Below, one piece after another: positions 7,961 through 15,110 of a DNA stretch of 33,066 nucleotides (position 1 is its first letter; the number at the start of each line of letters is the position of its first letter). This DNA comes from an uncultured Campylobacter sp. (lineage in GTDB: Bacteria > Campylobacterota > Campylobacteria > Campylobacterales > Campylobacteraceae), in the NCBI RefSeq assembly GCF_937973075.1, contig NZ_CALBWL010000013.1, forward strand, positions 1 through 33,066, read 5' to 3'. Made by a program: the position numbers and the translations under genes. The notes beneath the pieces are model-generated. The model saw only the letters and a program-made list of their open reading frames with translations. It did not search any database and had not been told where the DNA came from.

Positions 7961-9418
7961 CTAAAATTCCACTCGCGTCTTTACCTCAAAAAGCAGCTCG
8001 CCGTCCACCGCCTCAAGCCCGCCGCTCTTTATCATCTCGCGAATTTTACTCGTGCCAAGGCTGCTTTTTTGAAGCAAAATTTCAACCAAGTTTAAATCTC
8101 TGATCTCATAAATGCACCGATCTATCAGCTGCGAAGAGCCCAGATCGTCGAAGTAGAAAAATCGCCCACCGTTTGAATAGATCCAGCCGTATAGCCCGCC
8201 GTGCACGCCGCCGACCCTGCGCCACTCATGCGGCAGCTCGAGCGCGAAAAGCCCGCTTTTGCGAGCGACCAGCCTACGACTGCTGCGGCCGCCGCCCCAA
8301 ACTTCGGCGCCTTCTAAAAAATATATCCGCTTACCGCTTTGAAACACGCTGCCGCTAAGCGCGCGAACTTCGCCCTCAAAGGGGTTGTCTGCCGCGCGCT
8401 TTTGCTTTCCGTCATTCTCGTCGAAATAATAGATGCCGCCAGGGGAAGCAAAAAGTAGATGGTTTGAATGCGCAAGCTGCCTATTTAGCGGAGTATATGG
8501 CGCGGCGGCTGGGTCAAATTTTAAATCGTTTGCAAAAACGTCGCCGCTTTTCGCATCCCACAAAAAATAGCTTAGCCACTGCCTGAAAAGATCGTAATGC
8601 CCGCCGTTATCCCGTGCGTCAAGGCGCAGGTTTTTAAAATACACGTTCGCGCCGTCCGCGGCATAAACGCCGCTCGCCCTGCCGTCGCTTCCCTCTATCT
8701 GGCGCAGGCTCGCGGCATCCGCGCCCGGCAAAACCTCTCCTTTATAAAACGCGAGAGAGCCCTGCGAAGCGTAATATACGCCCGCGATTTGGCGCAGATC
8801 CGTAGCGTCCACTCGTTTAAATTTATAAACGTAGCTTTGCGGCTTGGGCGCATCCCAAAAAATATGCGCCAAGGTTTGATAAGTGAGCTTAAACGCCCCC
8901 AGCGCGTCGTTCCACACCGCTTCGCCGTCGCAAAAATAGCTAACTTGCCCGTCGCTTACGTATCCGAACGCTACGGCTTTCGTGCGCGCGGGCTCTAGCT
9001 CGCTCATCGCGATGTTTCCGCAATATACGGCGTTTTTATCCGCCGCTACGTTGGAGCGGTAGCCAGAGCCGAAATCCAAAACCCGAAAGCTCGCTGCGTC
9101 CGCGCTCGGTATCGCAAAATAGCCCGCGCCCACGACAAGGGCGTAAATTTCATCTCCTTTTTTGTAAAAATCGCTGTATTTGATCTGCTCGTCATCCCGC
9201 GGCGAGTAGTCGTCGCTGGAATTTATAACAGCCGACATAATAAGCACGCTAAAAGCCGCGAATACAAATATCGCGCCAAGCGCGATCTTGCGCCAAAGCG
9301 GCATGCCTCGAGGCGCGTCTCGCACCGGCTTACGATCTGCTTCTGCCTTGCGCGCCCTAGCTTTGCGTTTCTTTTGCGCGCGCTCATACTTTGGCTCTTG
9401 CGTAAAATCCTCATACAT
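7961..9418 (-). CDS. DKNYY-type membrane-anchored protein of unknown function
   Basis: A 485-residue protein with a very basic N-terminus (RKARARKAEADRK region), one membrane segment at about 43–63, and a long presumably periplasmic part. That part repeats short beta-type units such as ADKNAVYCG (126–134) and ADGANVYFKN (254–263), plus DATDLRQIAGVYY and DAASLRQIEG (206–241). These resemble the DKNYY family, in which Tyr/Asp-rich repeats probably form a beta-propeller; function is unknown. The longer frame starts with TTG at 9430, but I prefer the ATG at 9418, which has GAGG at correct spacing. It stands alone, with its own -10 box at 9465–9470. Confidence 0.75.
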   Translation of the reverse strand: MYEDFTQEPKYERAQKKRKARARKAEADRKPVRDAPRGMPLWRKIALGAIFVFAAFSVLIMSAVINSSDDYSPRDDEQIKYSDFYKKGDEIYALVVGAGYFAIPSADAASFRVLDFGSGYRSNVAADKNAVYCGNIAMSELEPARTKAVAFGYVSDGQVSYFCDGEAVWNDALGAFKLTYQTLAHIFWDAPKPQSYVYKFKRVDATDLRQIAGVYYASQGSLAFYKGEVLPGADAASLRQIEGSDGRASGVYAADGANVYFKNLRLDARDNGGHYDLFRQWLSYFLWDAKSGDVFANDLKFDPAAAPYTPLNRQLAHSNHLLFASPGGIYYFDENDGKQKRAADNPFEGEVRALSGSVFQSGKRIYFLEGAEVWGGGRSSRRLVARKSGLFALELPHEWRRVGGVHGGLYGWIYSNGGRFFYFDDLGSSQLIDRCIYEIRDLNLVEILLQKSSLGTSKIREMIKSGGLEAVDGELLFEVKTRVEF

Positions 9419-9464
9419 CTTTTGCCTCAAATTTAATCTCGCCGCAGATTGCGCGGCACTTGAA

Positions 9465-9470
9465 ATTGTA
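9465..9470 (-). promoter_or_regulatory. Probable -10 box for the DKNYY-type gene
   Basis: TACAAT on the minus strand, about 47 bases before the chosen start. Confidence 0.35.
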
Positions 9471-9581
9471 CAAAAGCGCGGCTAAATTTATGAAATTTAA
9501 CGCTACGGACAAATTCTGATTCAACTCTTTGCGGCGCTAATTTATTTTACGAATACCACAAAATCTCTGGCAAATTTTAAT

Positions 9582-9920
9582 TCAAAGCGCTTCGTAGCCG
9601 CACGGAATCGGCGCCGTAACGCTTGCAAACACAAAATCCTCATCGCCCGTATTTTTCATACCGTGGCACTCTCCGCTTTTGGAAATGATTAGATCTCCCG
9701 CACAGATCGGCACCTCCTCGCCCTTGCTCGGATAAAACACGCCGCTTCCGCTTAAGCATATCCACACGTCATCTCCGTCTGGGTGAATATGCGGCGCTAC
9801 GACCTGGCCGCGTTTGACGATCCAAACCGCGCCGCAAGTGGCCTCCGTAGTAAAAAATGTCGTTTTTACGGCTCGCTCGTCGCTACAAATAGCATCTTTT
9901 ATATGAAAAATTCTTTGCAT
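9582..9920 (-). CDS. Small cupin-domain protein
   Basis: Single-domain cupin of 112 residues. Motif 1 is PHIHPDGDDVWICLSGSG (43–60), with His44, His46 and an acidic Asp50 in the usual Glu place; motif 2 has His86 in GECHGMKN. These four residues can bind a metal ion. GDLIISKSGECHGMKNTG suggests a sugar-isomerase-like or storage cupin, but no substrate can be assigned. The open frame extends to 10004, but AAGGAGA is correctly placed only for the ATG at 9920. The gene has its own promoter and a palindrome in its leader. Confidence 0.82.
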   Translation of the reverse strand: MQRIFHIKDAICSDERAVKTTFFTTEATCGAVWIVKRGQVVAPHIHPDGDDVWICLSGSGVFYPSKGEEVPICAGDLIISKSGECHGMKNTGDEDFVFASVTAPIPCGYEAL

Positions 9921-9938
9921 TTTCTCTCCTTTAAGTTC

Positions 9939-9955
9939 ACCGCATCCGGTGCGGT
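9939..9955. promoter_or_regulatory. Palindrome in the cupin gene leader
   Basis: Inverted repeat ACCGCA-N5-TGCGGT between the -10 box (9965–9970) and the ribosome binding site of the cupin gene. It could be an operator downstream of the promoter or an RNA hairpin in the leader. Confidence 0.4.
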
Positions 9956-9964
9956 TTCGGCGGA

Positions 9965-9970
9965 ATTTTA
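9965..9970 (-). promoter_or_regulatory. Probable -10 box for the cupin gene
   Basis: TAAAAT on the minus strand, about 45 bases upstream of the ATG. Confidence 0.4.
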
Positions 9971-10444
9971 GCATTCTTTTCGTGCAGCGAAAGTGAAATT
10001 TCAAACGCCAAACTCACAACGCAACCTTAAATAAAAATTCTAAATTCTCGTTTTGCTATACGATTTTTTTGGAGGATTGAAGATCGCATCTGAAAGTAAT
10101 AATGTGCATAAGCATGGTATTTGCGGGTAGAATTTCGGCTTTAATTTAAGACGAAATTTTAAAAATTCTTATAAATTTAAAGCCGGCTTACGAAATAAAT
10201 TTATTAAATTTGATATGAGCTTTGCTTGCGCGCTTTTGCTACCCAGATTAAAGCCAAATCGTAGCTTTTATCAAAAACCTCGCATGGCGCAGACTTTACG
10301 GCAAGCTCCAAGTCGGTTTATAAATAGATGCTACCTCCGGCTTGTTTTAGCAGATACGCATTTTTGCGCCTCGAATTTTTGCACATTTTACGATAACGTT
10401 TTTATAGCGCGTAACATACTGATCACGAGCCGAGCGGGAGTTCA
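9971..10444 (+). other. Intergenic region without a recognisable gene
   Basis: About 470 bases between the cupin promoter and the luxS terminator. One open frame at 10215–10532 runs into luxS antisense; it lacks a ribosome binding site and family motifs, so I do not call it. Several RAATTY hexamers lie at 10000–10210. Confidence 0.45.
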
Positions 10445-10477
10445 AAGAGATAGCGTTAGAATTTTGCGCTATCTCTT
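10445..10477 (-). terminator. Stem-loop downstream of luxS
   Basis: A perfect 11-bp stem (10445–10455 with 10467–10477, AAGAGATAGCG and its complement) around an 11-base loop, 12 bases past the luxS stop. The following T run is short, so strength is uncertain. Confidence 0.6.
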
Positions 10478-10488
10478 AAATTTCAAAA

Positions 10489-10992
10489 CTATTTTATCTT
10501 GCTTGGATCCAGCGCGATCTCGTCGTTTTTGATCACGCCGATTCCTTTATTTAGCACGTTTTGCGCGATCTGTTTAGCTTCTACTAGCGAGTGCATCGCG
10601 AAGGTGCCGCACTGAAATTTATTCAGCTCGGGGATATCCGCTTGAGAGCCCACGCCCAAAATATCCTTCATGCTCGCGCTCCACGCCTCCGCGATGGCAC
10701 TCTCGCTGGGTGCTCCTATCACGCTCATATAAAAGCCCGTGCGGCATCCCATCGGCGAGATGTCGATGATCTCGACGTCCGCGCTATTTAGATGCTCGCG
10801 CATAAAACCCGCGAAAAGATGCTCCAGCGTGTGGGTGCCGCGCTCGCTCATGATCTCTAAATTCGGGCGGCAAAACCGCAGATCATAGACGCTGATCTTA
10901 TCGCCACTTTTGGTGCGCATGCTCTTTGCGAGCCGCACTCCCGGGGCATTCATGCGGGTATGGTCGACCTTAAAACTATCTAACAATGGCAT
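10489..10992 (-). CDS. luxS: S-ribosylhomocysteine lyase LuxS
   Basis: Cleaves S-ribosylhomocysteine to homocysteine and DPD, the precursor of autoinducer-2, in the activated methyl cycle. The 167-residue protein has the iron/zinc ligands His54 and His58 (HTLEH) and Cys128 (KFQCGT), with catalytic Glu57 and Cys83 (MGCRTG). Length and motifs are canonical. AAGGAG precedes the ATG and a TAAAAT box lies at 11021–11026. It is monocistronic and diverges from the tautomerase gene. AI-2 production follows from the chemistry; whether it signals here is not shown. Confidence 0.97.
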   Translation of the reverse strand: MPLLDSFKVDHTRMNAPGVRLAKSMRTKSGDKISVYDLRFCRPNLEIMSERGTHTLEHLFAGFMREHLNSADVEIIDISPMGCRTGFYMSVIGAPSESAIAEAWSASMKDILGVGSQADIPELNKFQCGTFAMHSLVEAKQIAQNVLNKGIGVIKNDEIALDPSKIK

Positions 10993-11020
10993 ATTTTCTC
11001 CTTAAATTTAGATCACGGCG

Positions 11021-11026
11021 ATTTTA
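11021..11026 (-). promoter_or_regulatory. Probable -10 box for luxS
   Basis: TAAAAT on the minus strand, 29 bases before the luxS start. Confidence 0.4.
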
Positions 11027-11069
11027 ACATAAAATTTCGTACTTTTAGGCGCACAGACGAAATTTTAGC

Positions 11070-11075
11070 TACAAT
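11070..11075 (+). promoter_or_regulatory. Probable -10 box for the tautomerase gene
   Basis: TACAAT, 23 bases before the ATG at 11099. It makes a divergent pair with the luxS promoter. Confidence 0.4.
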
Positions 11076-11098
11076 TACGCTTATTTTAAGGAGAATTA

Positions 11099-11308
11099 AT
11101 GCCCTACATAAACGTTAAAATTACCAAAGAGCGCGGCGGCTTAAGTCGCGAACAAAAAGCAAGGCTCGTCAAGAATCTCACCGACGCCCTCGTAGCCGTG
11201 CTGGGTAGGGGCGAAAAAACCACGGTCGTTACGATAGATGAAATATCCACTGACGACTACGCGATCGGCGGACGACTAGTAAGCGAAATCAGGGAGCGGC
11301 AGAGCTAA
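11099..11308 (+). CDS. 4-oxalocrotonate tautomerase family protein (DmpI/HP0924-like)
   Basis: Small 69-residue tautomerase. After removal of Met1, the N-terminal proline (PYINVKIT) is the catalytic base of this superfamily. The layout with a GG insertion (KERGGLSREQK), VVTIDEI at 43–49 and a YAIGG turn near 54–58 closely follows H. pylori HP0924 (DmpI). The real substrate of these epsilonproteobacterial proteins is unknown, and no aromatic catabolism genes are nearby. TAAGGAGA precedes the ATG. It is monocistronic. Confidence 0.9.
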   Translation: MPYINVKITKERGGLSREQKARLVKNLTDALVAVLGRGEKTTVVTIDEISTDDYAIGGRLVSEIRERQS

Positions 11309-11629
11309 GCTTGAGCGCCAGGCTAAATTTGAAAAGCTAAATTTTAGAATTTTAAAATTTTCATGTAAAATTCTATGCGGCAGGCTCCGCTTCTAAGGAA
11401 ATAAAATTTGCGACAACCTCAGCTTGCAAAATGAAATTTTACGCTAAATTCCATGCTGTAAAATTCCAAAAACCAACCGAGCGGAAATTTTAAAGCGGAT
11501 CTAATGGTGAAATTCTTTGAAAAATAGACAAGATAGAATTTATGCAAATTTCAAAATCTTACTAGATAAAATTTAAGTCTTGCAAGTTTAAAATTTCGCA
11601 AAATATAAATAGATGGTATTCTTAGCGAG
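11309..11629. repeat. Intergenic region packed with RAATTY hexamers
   Basis: About 320 non-coding bases containing 15 RAATTY sites (AAATTT, AAATTC, GAATTT) by my reading, where about one would be expected at this base composition. They occur in both simple and overlapping A/T contexts without a fixed period. No gene, terminator or tRNA is seen. RAATTY is the CtsM methylation motif needed for DNA uptake in C. jejuni. Confidence 0.7.
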
Positions 11630-12043
11630 CTAGCGCTCCCAAATTAGCTTTTTGCCGAAAGTTAGAGTATTATCGGTCATTTTCATCCAATCGATTCTGA
11701 TCGTAAAAAAATCGGTCTCCATCGCGCGCGCAAACGGGAAGCGCTTAAGATATAGCGAGGTTTCGCGCTCATCCGCGCTACGGATATGGCCGCAAATCTG
11801 CACGCCTTTGATCCTACCTATAAATTTCGTATCCAGTGCGACTGTAGCCGCAACTCCGCGGTTGGCAAAGACTGCTTTGATATGCTCGGAGTCGCTCGCG
11901 CTTGCGATGATGAGCTCCTTATTTTGCGGATCGTAGGCATAAAATGCACTGCAGCAATATGGCAGATTATTGCGCAAAACTCCGAGAGATAGGAGTTTCA
12001 TCCTGCCTAAAAACTCGTCGAATTTATCCTGAGTGGCACACAT
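11630..12043 (-). CDS. UPF0306/YhbP-like pyridoxamine-phosphate-oxidase-fold protein
   Basis: A 137-residue protein of the split-barrel flavin-binding superfamily. Its C-terminal half (IKGVQICGHI, RFPFAR, TDNTLTFGKKLIW) matches E. coli YhbP (UPF0306) closely. YhbP function is unknown; FMN or related cofactor binding is inferred from the fold. The open frame reaches 12073, but the AAGGAGG site fits only the ATG at 12043. It diverges from the dUTPase gene, with separate -10 boxes. Confidence 0.83.
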   Translation of the reverse strand: MCATQDKFDEFLGRMKLLSLGVLRNNLPYCCSAFYAYDPQNKELIIASASDSEHIKAVFANRGVAATVALDTKFIGRIKGVQICGHIRSADERETSLYLKRFPFARAMETDFFTIRIDWMKMTDNTLTFGKKLIWER

Positions 12044-12064
12044 TTTAAGCCTCCTTTTTGTTAA

Positions 12065-12070
12065 ATTATA
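12065..12070 (-). promoter_or_regulatory. Probable -10 box for the YhbP-like gene
   Basis: TATAAT on the minus strand, 22 bases before the start. Confidence 0.45.
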
Positions 12071-12091
12071 CAATGATTTTCTTTTATTAGC

Positions 12092-12097
12092 TATAAT
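12092..12097 (+). promoter_or_regulatory. Probable -10 box for the dUTPase gene
   Basis: TATAAT, 26 bases before the ATG at 12124, followed by AGGAG. Confidence 0.5.
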
Positions 12098-12123
12098 CGC
12101 GAGCCAAAATTAGGAGAATTTTT

Positions 12124-12813
12124 ATGGAAAATTATAAAAAAGTAAAAGAGATGTTTTTGATGCAGCAAGCCCTAAACGACGAAACAAATGGCGTGGGCTG
12201 GGAGGACGGCTATACAAAAAACGGCAAACTTATCAACTGGAAGCGCTGCATTTACATGGAATGCGCAGAGCTCATCGATAGCTTTGCGTGGAAGCATTGG
12301 AAAAATATCTCTGCAGCGCCGGACGTGAATAATATCGTCATCGAGATCGTTGATATTTGGCACTTCGTGATGAGCTATATTTTAGAGCAATATTACGGCA
12401 GCAAAGACATCGATCACATCGTAAGCGACGTCACGGCAGTAAGCGGATTTGCGGAGTTTAGCTCCTACGCCTACGACGTGCGCGAATACAGCATCTACGA
12501 AATCGTAAACGACATCGAGCTCATAATCCACGAAACGAGCGGCTTTGGGCTGCAAATCGGCGAGCTGCTGACCGATTTTTTTCGCGTCGCGATTAAATGT
12601 GGCGTGAGCTTAGACATACTTTTTGCCAAATATATCGGCAAAAACGTGCTAAATAAATTCCGCCAAAATAACGGCTACAAAGAGGGCAGCTACCGCAAAA
12701 TCTGGGGAGACCTTGAAGATAACGAGGTGCTAATCGAGGTGCTATCAAAAGGCGCAGTAAGCGCAAACGAAATTTACGAGCAATTGCAAAAGATCTACGA
12801 CGCGACGAAGTGA
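12124..12813 (+). CDS. dut: Dimeric dUTPase (all-alpha NTP pyrophosphatase)
   Basis: Hydrolyses dUTP (and dUDP) to dUMP and so keeps uracil out of DNA. This is the dimeric MazG-like type found in Campylobacter, not the trimeric beta type. In the 229-residue protein the magnesium-binding helices show E46-x2-E49 (MECAEL) and E74-x2-D77 (EIVDIW), with WEDGY near the N-terminus and a lysine/arginine-rich KNVLNKFRQNNGYKEGSY near 184–202 that fits the phosphate and uracil loops. It has a clear promoter and AGGAG site and is monocistronic. Confidence 0.92.
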   Translation: MENYKKVKEMFLMQQALNDETNGVGWEDGYTKNGKLINWKRCIYMECAELIDSFAWKHWKNISAAPDVNNIVIEIVDIWHFVMSYILEQYYGSKDIDHIVSDVTAVSGFAEFSSYAYDVREYSIYEIVNDIELIIHETSGFGLQIGELLTDFFRVAIKCGVSLDILFAKYIGKNVLNKFRQNNGYKEGSYRKIWGDLEDNEVLIEVLSKGAVSANEIYEQLQKIYDATK

Positions 12814-13227
12814 AGTCTGGATTTGCGCGCGGGATTTACCTTTGAAATTTTGAAATTTCATCTATAAAATTTCGGCATGCGAATTTTAAAAAAGGGCTTT
12901 GATTTGGAATTCTGCAGTTTTATGCCTAAAATTTTATGCAATGCCAGCTTATTTATAAGTGGCGAAATTCCGCGTAGCAAGCAAATAAATATTTGCAACA
13001 GGTAAAAATCAAGCTAAATCTGGCCTCTTTTTTTACACACGATAAACGAGCAAATTAAACGCGGGCGAGCGATCAAAGCATAAATTCCGTATTATAATGC
13101 GAGATGAGCCGGCTAAAGCAAGCGAATGCGCCAAGCGAGCGGATTGATGAGGCGCGGTGCGGCAGCCAAATTACTCAGCTCAAATTCCGTCGCAAAAGTC
13201 GCTAAAATAACGCAAATAGGAGCATAC
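12814..13227 (+). other. Intergenic region with a promoter for the EI24 gene
   Basis: About 410 bases. The first half (12840–12990) is rich in RAATTY sites; the second holds a TATAAT box. An upstream in-frame extension of the next gene (from 13126) lacks a ribosome binding site and is not counted as coding. Confidence 0.45.
13093..13098 (+). promoter_or_regulatory. Probable -10 box for the EI24 gene
   Basis: A perfect TATAAT. It lies 130 bases before the chosen start, which would give a long leader. Confidence 0.4.
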
Positions 13228-13968
13228 ATGGGTAGAATTTTTAATTTGGCAAAGCAGGATTTTTTTACGCGCAAGTTCATTCTGCTCTCACTATTGCCGC
13301 TTATGTGCTCGCTTATAATCTTGGGCACGCTCGCATTTTTCGGTGGCAAAGAGCTTTTTGACGCACTTTCGCAGGGCGCGCAAAGCGGCGATTTTAGCTT
13401 CTTGGACGAACAGCGCTTTCCGGTAATTGCAAAAATTCTAAGCTTTGCTGCTACGAAGTGGATTATCGGCGCGATTTTTTCGGTGTTTGCCAGCTTTGCG
13501 GTACTGATGCTTAGCGTGTTTTGCGCGCTTATCATCGCGGCCTTTCTGACACCCGCAGTCACTAAAGAGATCAACGCCCGCCACTACCGCCTAATCCGCG
13601 CGGATGAAGCGAGCACGGCGCGAGTGCTAAAGCTGATGAGCGTTGAAATTTTAAAATTTTTAGTGATTTTATTTATCTGTTCGGTGCTTTTGTTCGTGCC
13701 GGTAATAAATTTATTTATCATCAACGTGCCGTTTTTTTATATCTATTACAAGCTGGTTCTAATCGACGTCGCTTCAAACGCGCTAAGTGCGAAAAGCTTC
13801 GAGCGCTCTTATAAAATGGGTGGAGGATATAAATTTGCTCTAAGCGCTTTTATTTTTTACCTGCTGTGTTTGATCCCGCTGGTAGGATTATTTTTCCAGC
13901 TATTTTTCATCATCTTTTTGACGCACGTAGTGCTGATAGACGAAAGCGCCCGCAATAAAAATCGCTAA
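13228..13968 (+). CDS. EI24/CysZ-like integral membrane protein
   Basis: A 246-residue multi-pass inner-membrane protein of the EI24 domain family, which includes the sulfate permease CysZ. Hydrophobic blocks lie at about 17–38, 78–108, 142–177 and 203–234; the longest could be paired helices. FERSYKMGGGY (191–201) between the last two blocks fits the conserved cytoplasmic loop of the family. Transport of sulfate is possible but not shown, and no cysteine-synthesis genes are adjacent. The ATG at 13228 has AGGAG seven bases upstream; the longer frame from 13126 has no such site. Confidence 0.82.
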   Translation: MGRIFNLAKQDFFTRKFILLSLLPLMCSLIILGTLAFFGGKELFDALSQGAQSGDFSFLDEQRFPVIAKILSFAATKWIIGAIFSVFASFAVLMLSVFCALIIAAFLTPAVTKEINARHYRLIRADEASTARVLKLMSVEILKFLVILFICSVLLFVPVINLFIINVPFFYIYYKLVLIDVASNALSAKSFERSYKMGGGYKFALSAFIFYLLCLIPLVGLFFQLFFIIFLTHVVLIDESARNKNR

Positions 13969-14041
13969 AGATTAACTAAAATCAATGAAAAATTTTGAAA
14001 TTTTCATAAAATAGTGCGAAATTTTTTAAGAAAGGATTTCT

Positions 14042-14245
14042 ATGAAATCAGGTGATATTTACATTTGCAATATTTGTTCGCTAAAAAGCAGTGACGATGA
14101 AAATGCGGTCTTTATCAAGGCGCATAAAAACGGCGAGACGGTGCATATCTGCACATCCTGCATGCCTAGCGTCATCCATGGCTCAGGCATGGTCGTAAAA
14201 AGCAACTCCGAGATCGAAGAAGAGCTCCAAGACGCTGCAAACTAG
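14042..14245 (+). CDS. Small four-cysteine zinc-ribbon-like protein
   Basis: A 67-residue soluble protein with two CxxC pairs, Cys9/Cys12 (CNIC) and Cys37/Cys40 (CTSC), 24 residues apart. That spacing fits a zinc ribbon. The C-terminal 20 residues are acidic. AAAGGA precedes the ATG at good spacing. No enzyme motif is present; a role as a metal-binding adaptor or regulator is a guess. Codon usage resembles that of its neighbours. Confidence 0.75.
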   Translation: MKSGDIYICNICSLKSSDDENAVFIKAHKNGETVHICTSCMPSVIHGSGMVVKSNSEIEEELQDAAN

Positions 14246-14505
14246 CTGCTAGCGCCACTTGCTGCGGCGCGTTTTAATCGCTTATTAATCTGCGCGCCGC
14301 AAAATTCTAAAATTCTAAAATTCTAAAATTCTAAAATTCCGTCTGCGAGATTTTCCGCCAAAATACTGCACAGCAAAATTCCACGCTTGAAATTATAAAA
14401 TTTTACGCAGCAAATTCTGTGCACTAGGCTTATCCCACATAAGAATTTTCGCGTTATAAGCTTGACGCTAAAATTCCTTGAGCTAAAACTAAAATCTGAG
14501 AAATT
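14246..14505 (+). other. Intergenic region between converging genes
   Basis: 260 bases with the tandem repeat at 14301–14340 and further RAATTY sites to about 14500. No gene seen. Confidence 0.5.
14301..14340. repeat. Tandem repeat of an 8-bp RAATTY unit, five copies
   Basis: Four exact copies of AAAATTCT followed by one AAAATTCC, 40 bases in all. Each unit contains AAATTC, a RAATTY site. It lies in non-coding DNA and may vary in copy number by slippage. Confidence 0.9.
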
Positions 14506-14925
14506 TTAAAATCCGTGCAGCCGCTTGATCTCCGCGCTGATCGGCTTTTTCTGACCTGATTTGGTCACACTTACGTAGGTTGCGATCGCGCTGGTTACGT
14601 GCAAGCACTCGCGAAATCCATCCTCGCCCAGCCGCAGCGCTGCGACCTCGATCTGCACGCGGATAGAGGTATTTCCCACACTTAATACTTTTGCGTAGCA
14701 GCTGATGACATCGCCGATAAATACGGGCTGCTTGAAAGTTACCTCCTGCATCGAGATCGTCACAACCCGCTCGGGCGCTATCTCGCGCGCCGCCGTCGCG
14801 CCCGCTAAATCGATCTGCGCTAGTATCCAGCCACCGAAAATATTGCCCGAGCTATTCGTATCCTTAGGCAGCGCTACGACCTTTATGCGCGGCTCGCCGA
14901 AATCGTCTAAGTTTAAATCGCTCAT
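14506..14925 (-). CDS. Acyl-CoA thioesterase, YciA-like hotdog fold
   Basis: Hydrolyses acyl-CoA esters. The 139-residue single hotdog domain carries NSSGNIFGGWILAQID (24–39), where Asn24 and Asp39 are the expected catalytic positions, and VTFKQPVFIGDVI typical of YciA. In C. jejuni this thioesterase (Cj0915) also faces ciaB, so the pairing is conserved. AAGGAG precedes the ATG and a TAAAAT box lies at 14954–14959. Chain-length preference cannot be read from sequence. Confidence 0.92.
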   Translation of the reverse strand: MSDLNLDDFGEPRIKVVALPKDTNSSGNIFGGWILAQIDLAGATAAREIAPERVVTISMQEVTFKQPVFIGDVISCYAKVLSVGNTSIRVQIEVAALRLGEDGFRECLHVTSAIATYVSVTKSGQKKPISAEIKRLHGF

Positions 14926-14953
14926 TTTTACTCCTTAAATTTAAAAATCTCGC

Positions 14954-14959
14954 ATTTTA
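14954..14959 (-). promoter_or_regulatory. Probable -10 box for the thioesterase gene
   Basis: TAAAAT on the minus strand, 29 bases before the start. Confidence 0.4.
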
Positions 14960-14985
14960 ACCGCGCAAATTTAACACTTTTTCGA

Positions 14986-14991
14986 TACAAT
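14986..14991 (+). promoter_or_regulatory. Probable -10 box for ciaB
   Basis: TACAAT, about 120 bases before the ciaB start; it would give a long leader. Confidence 0.35.
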
Positions 14992-15110
14992 CGGCAAAAA
15001 TCTATGCCGAAATTTTAAAATTTTAAGCGGATGCGAGGATGGAATTTTGCTCTCGAAGCAGACACATTCCGCTCGTAAAAAGACGATAAAAACGGCAAAA
15101 AGGATACGCG

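Noticed and set aside
10215..10532. A 105-codon plus-strand frame
   Set aside because: It runs through the luxS terminator into luxS antisense and lacks a ribosome binding site and any family pattern.
13126..13227. N-terminal extension of the EI24 protein by 34 residues
   Set aside because: The ATG at 13228 has a well-placed AGGAG and begins the hydrophobic family-like sequence; the upstream ATG has no such site.
14301..14340. CRISPR-like array
   Set aside because: The copies are contiguous 8-bp units with no spacers and no cas genes nearby.
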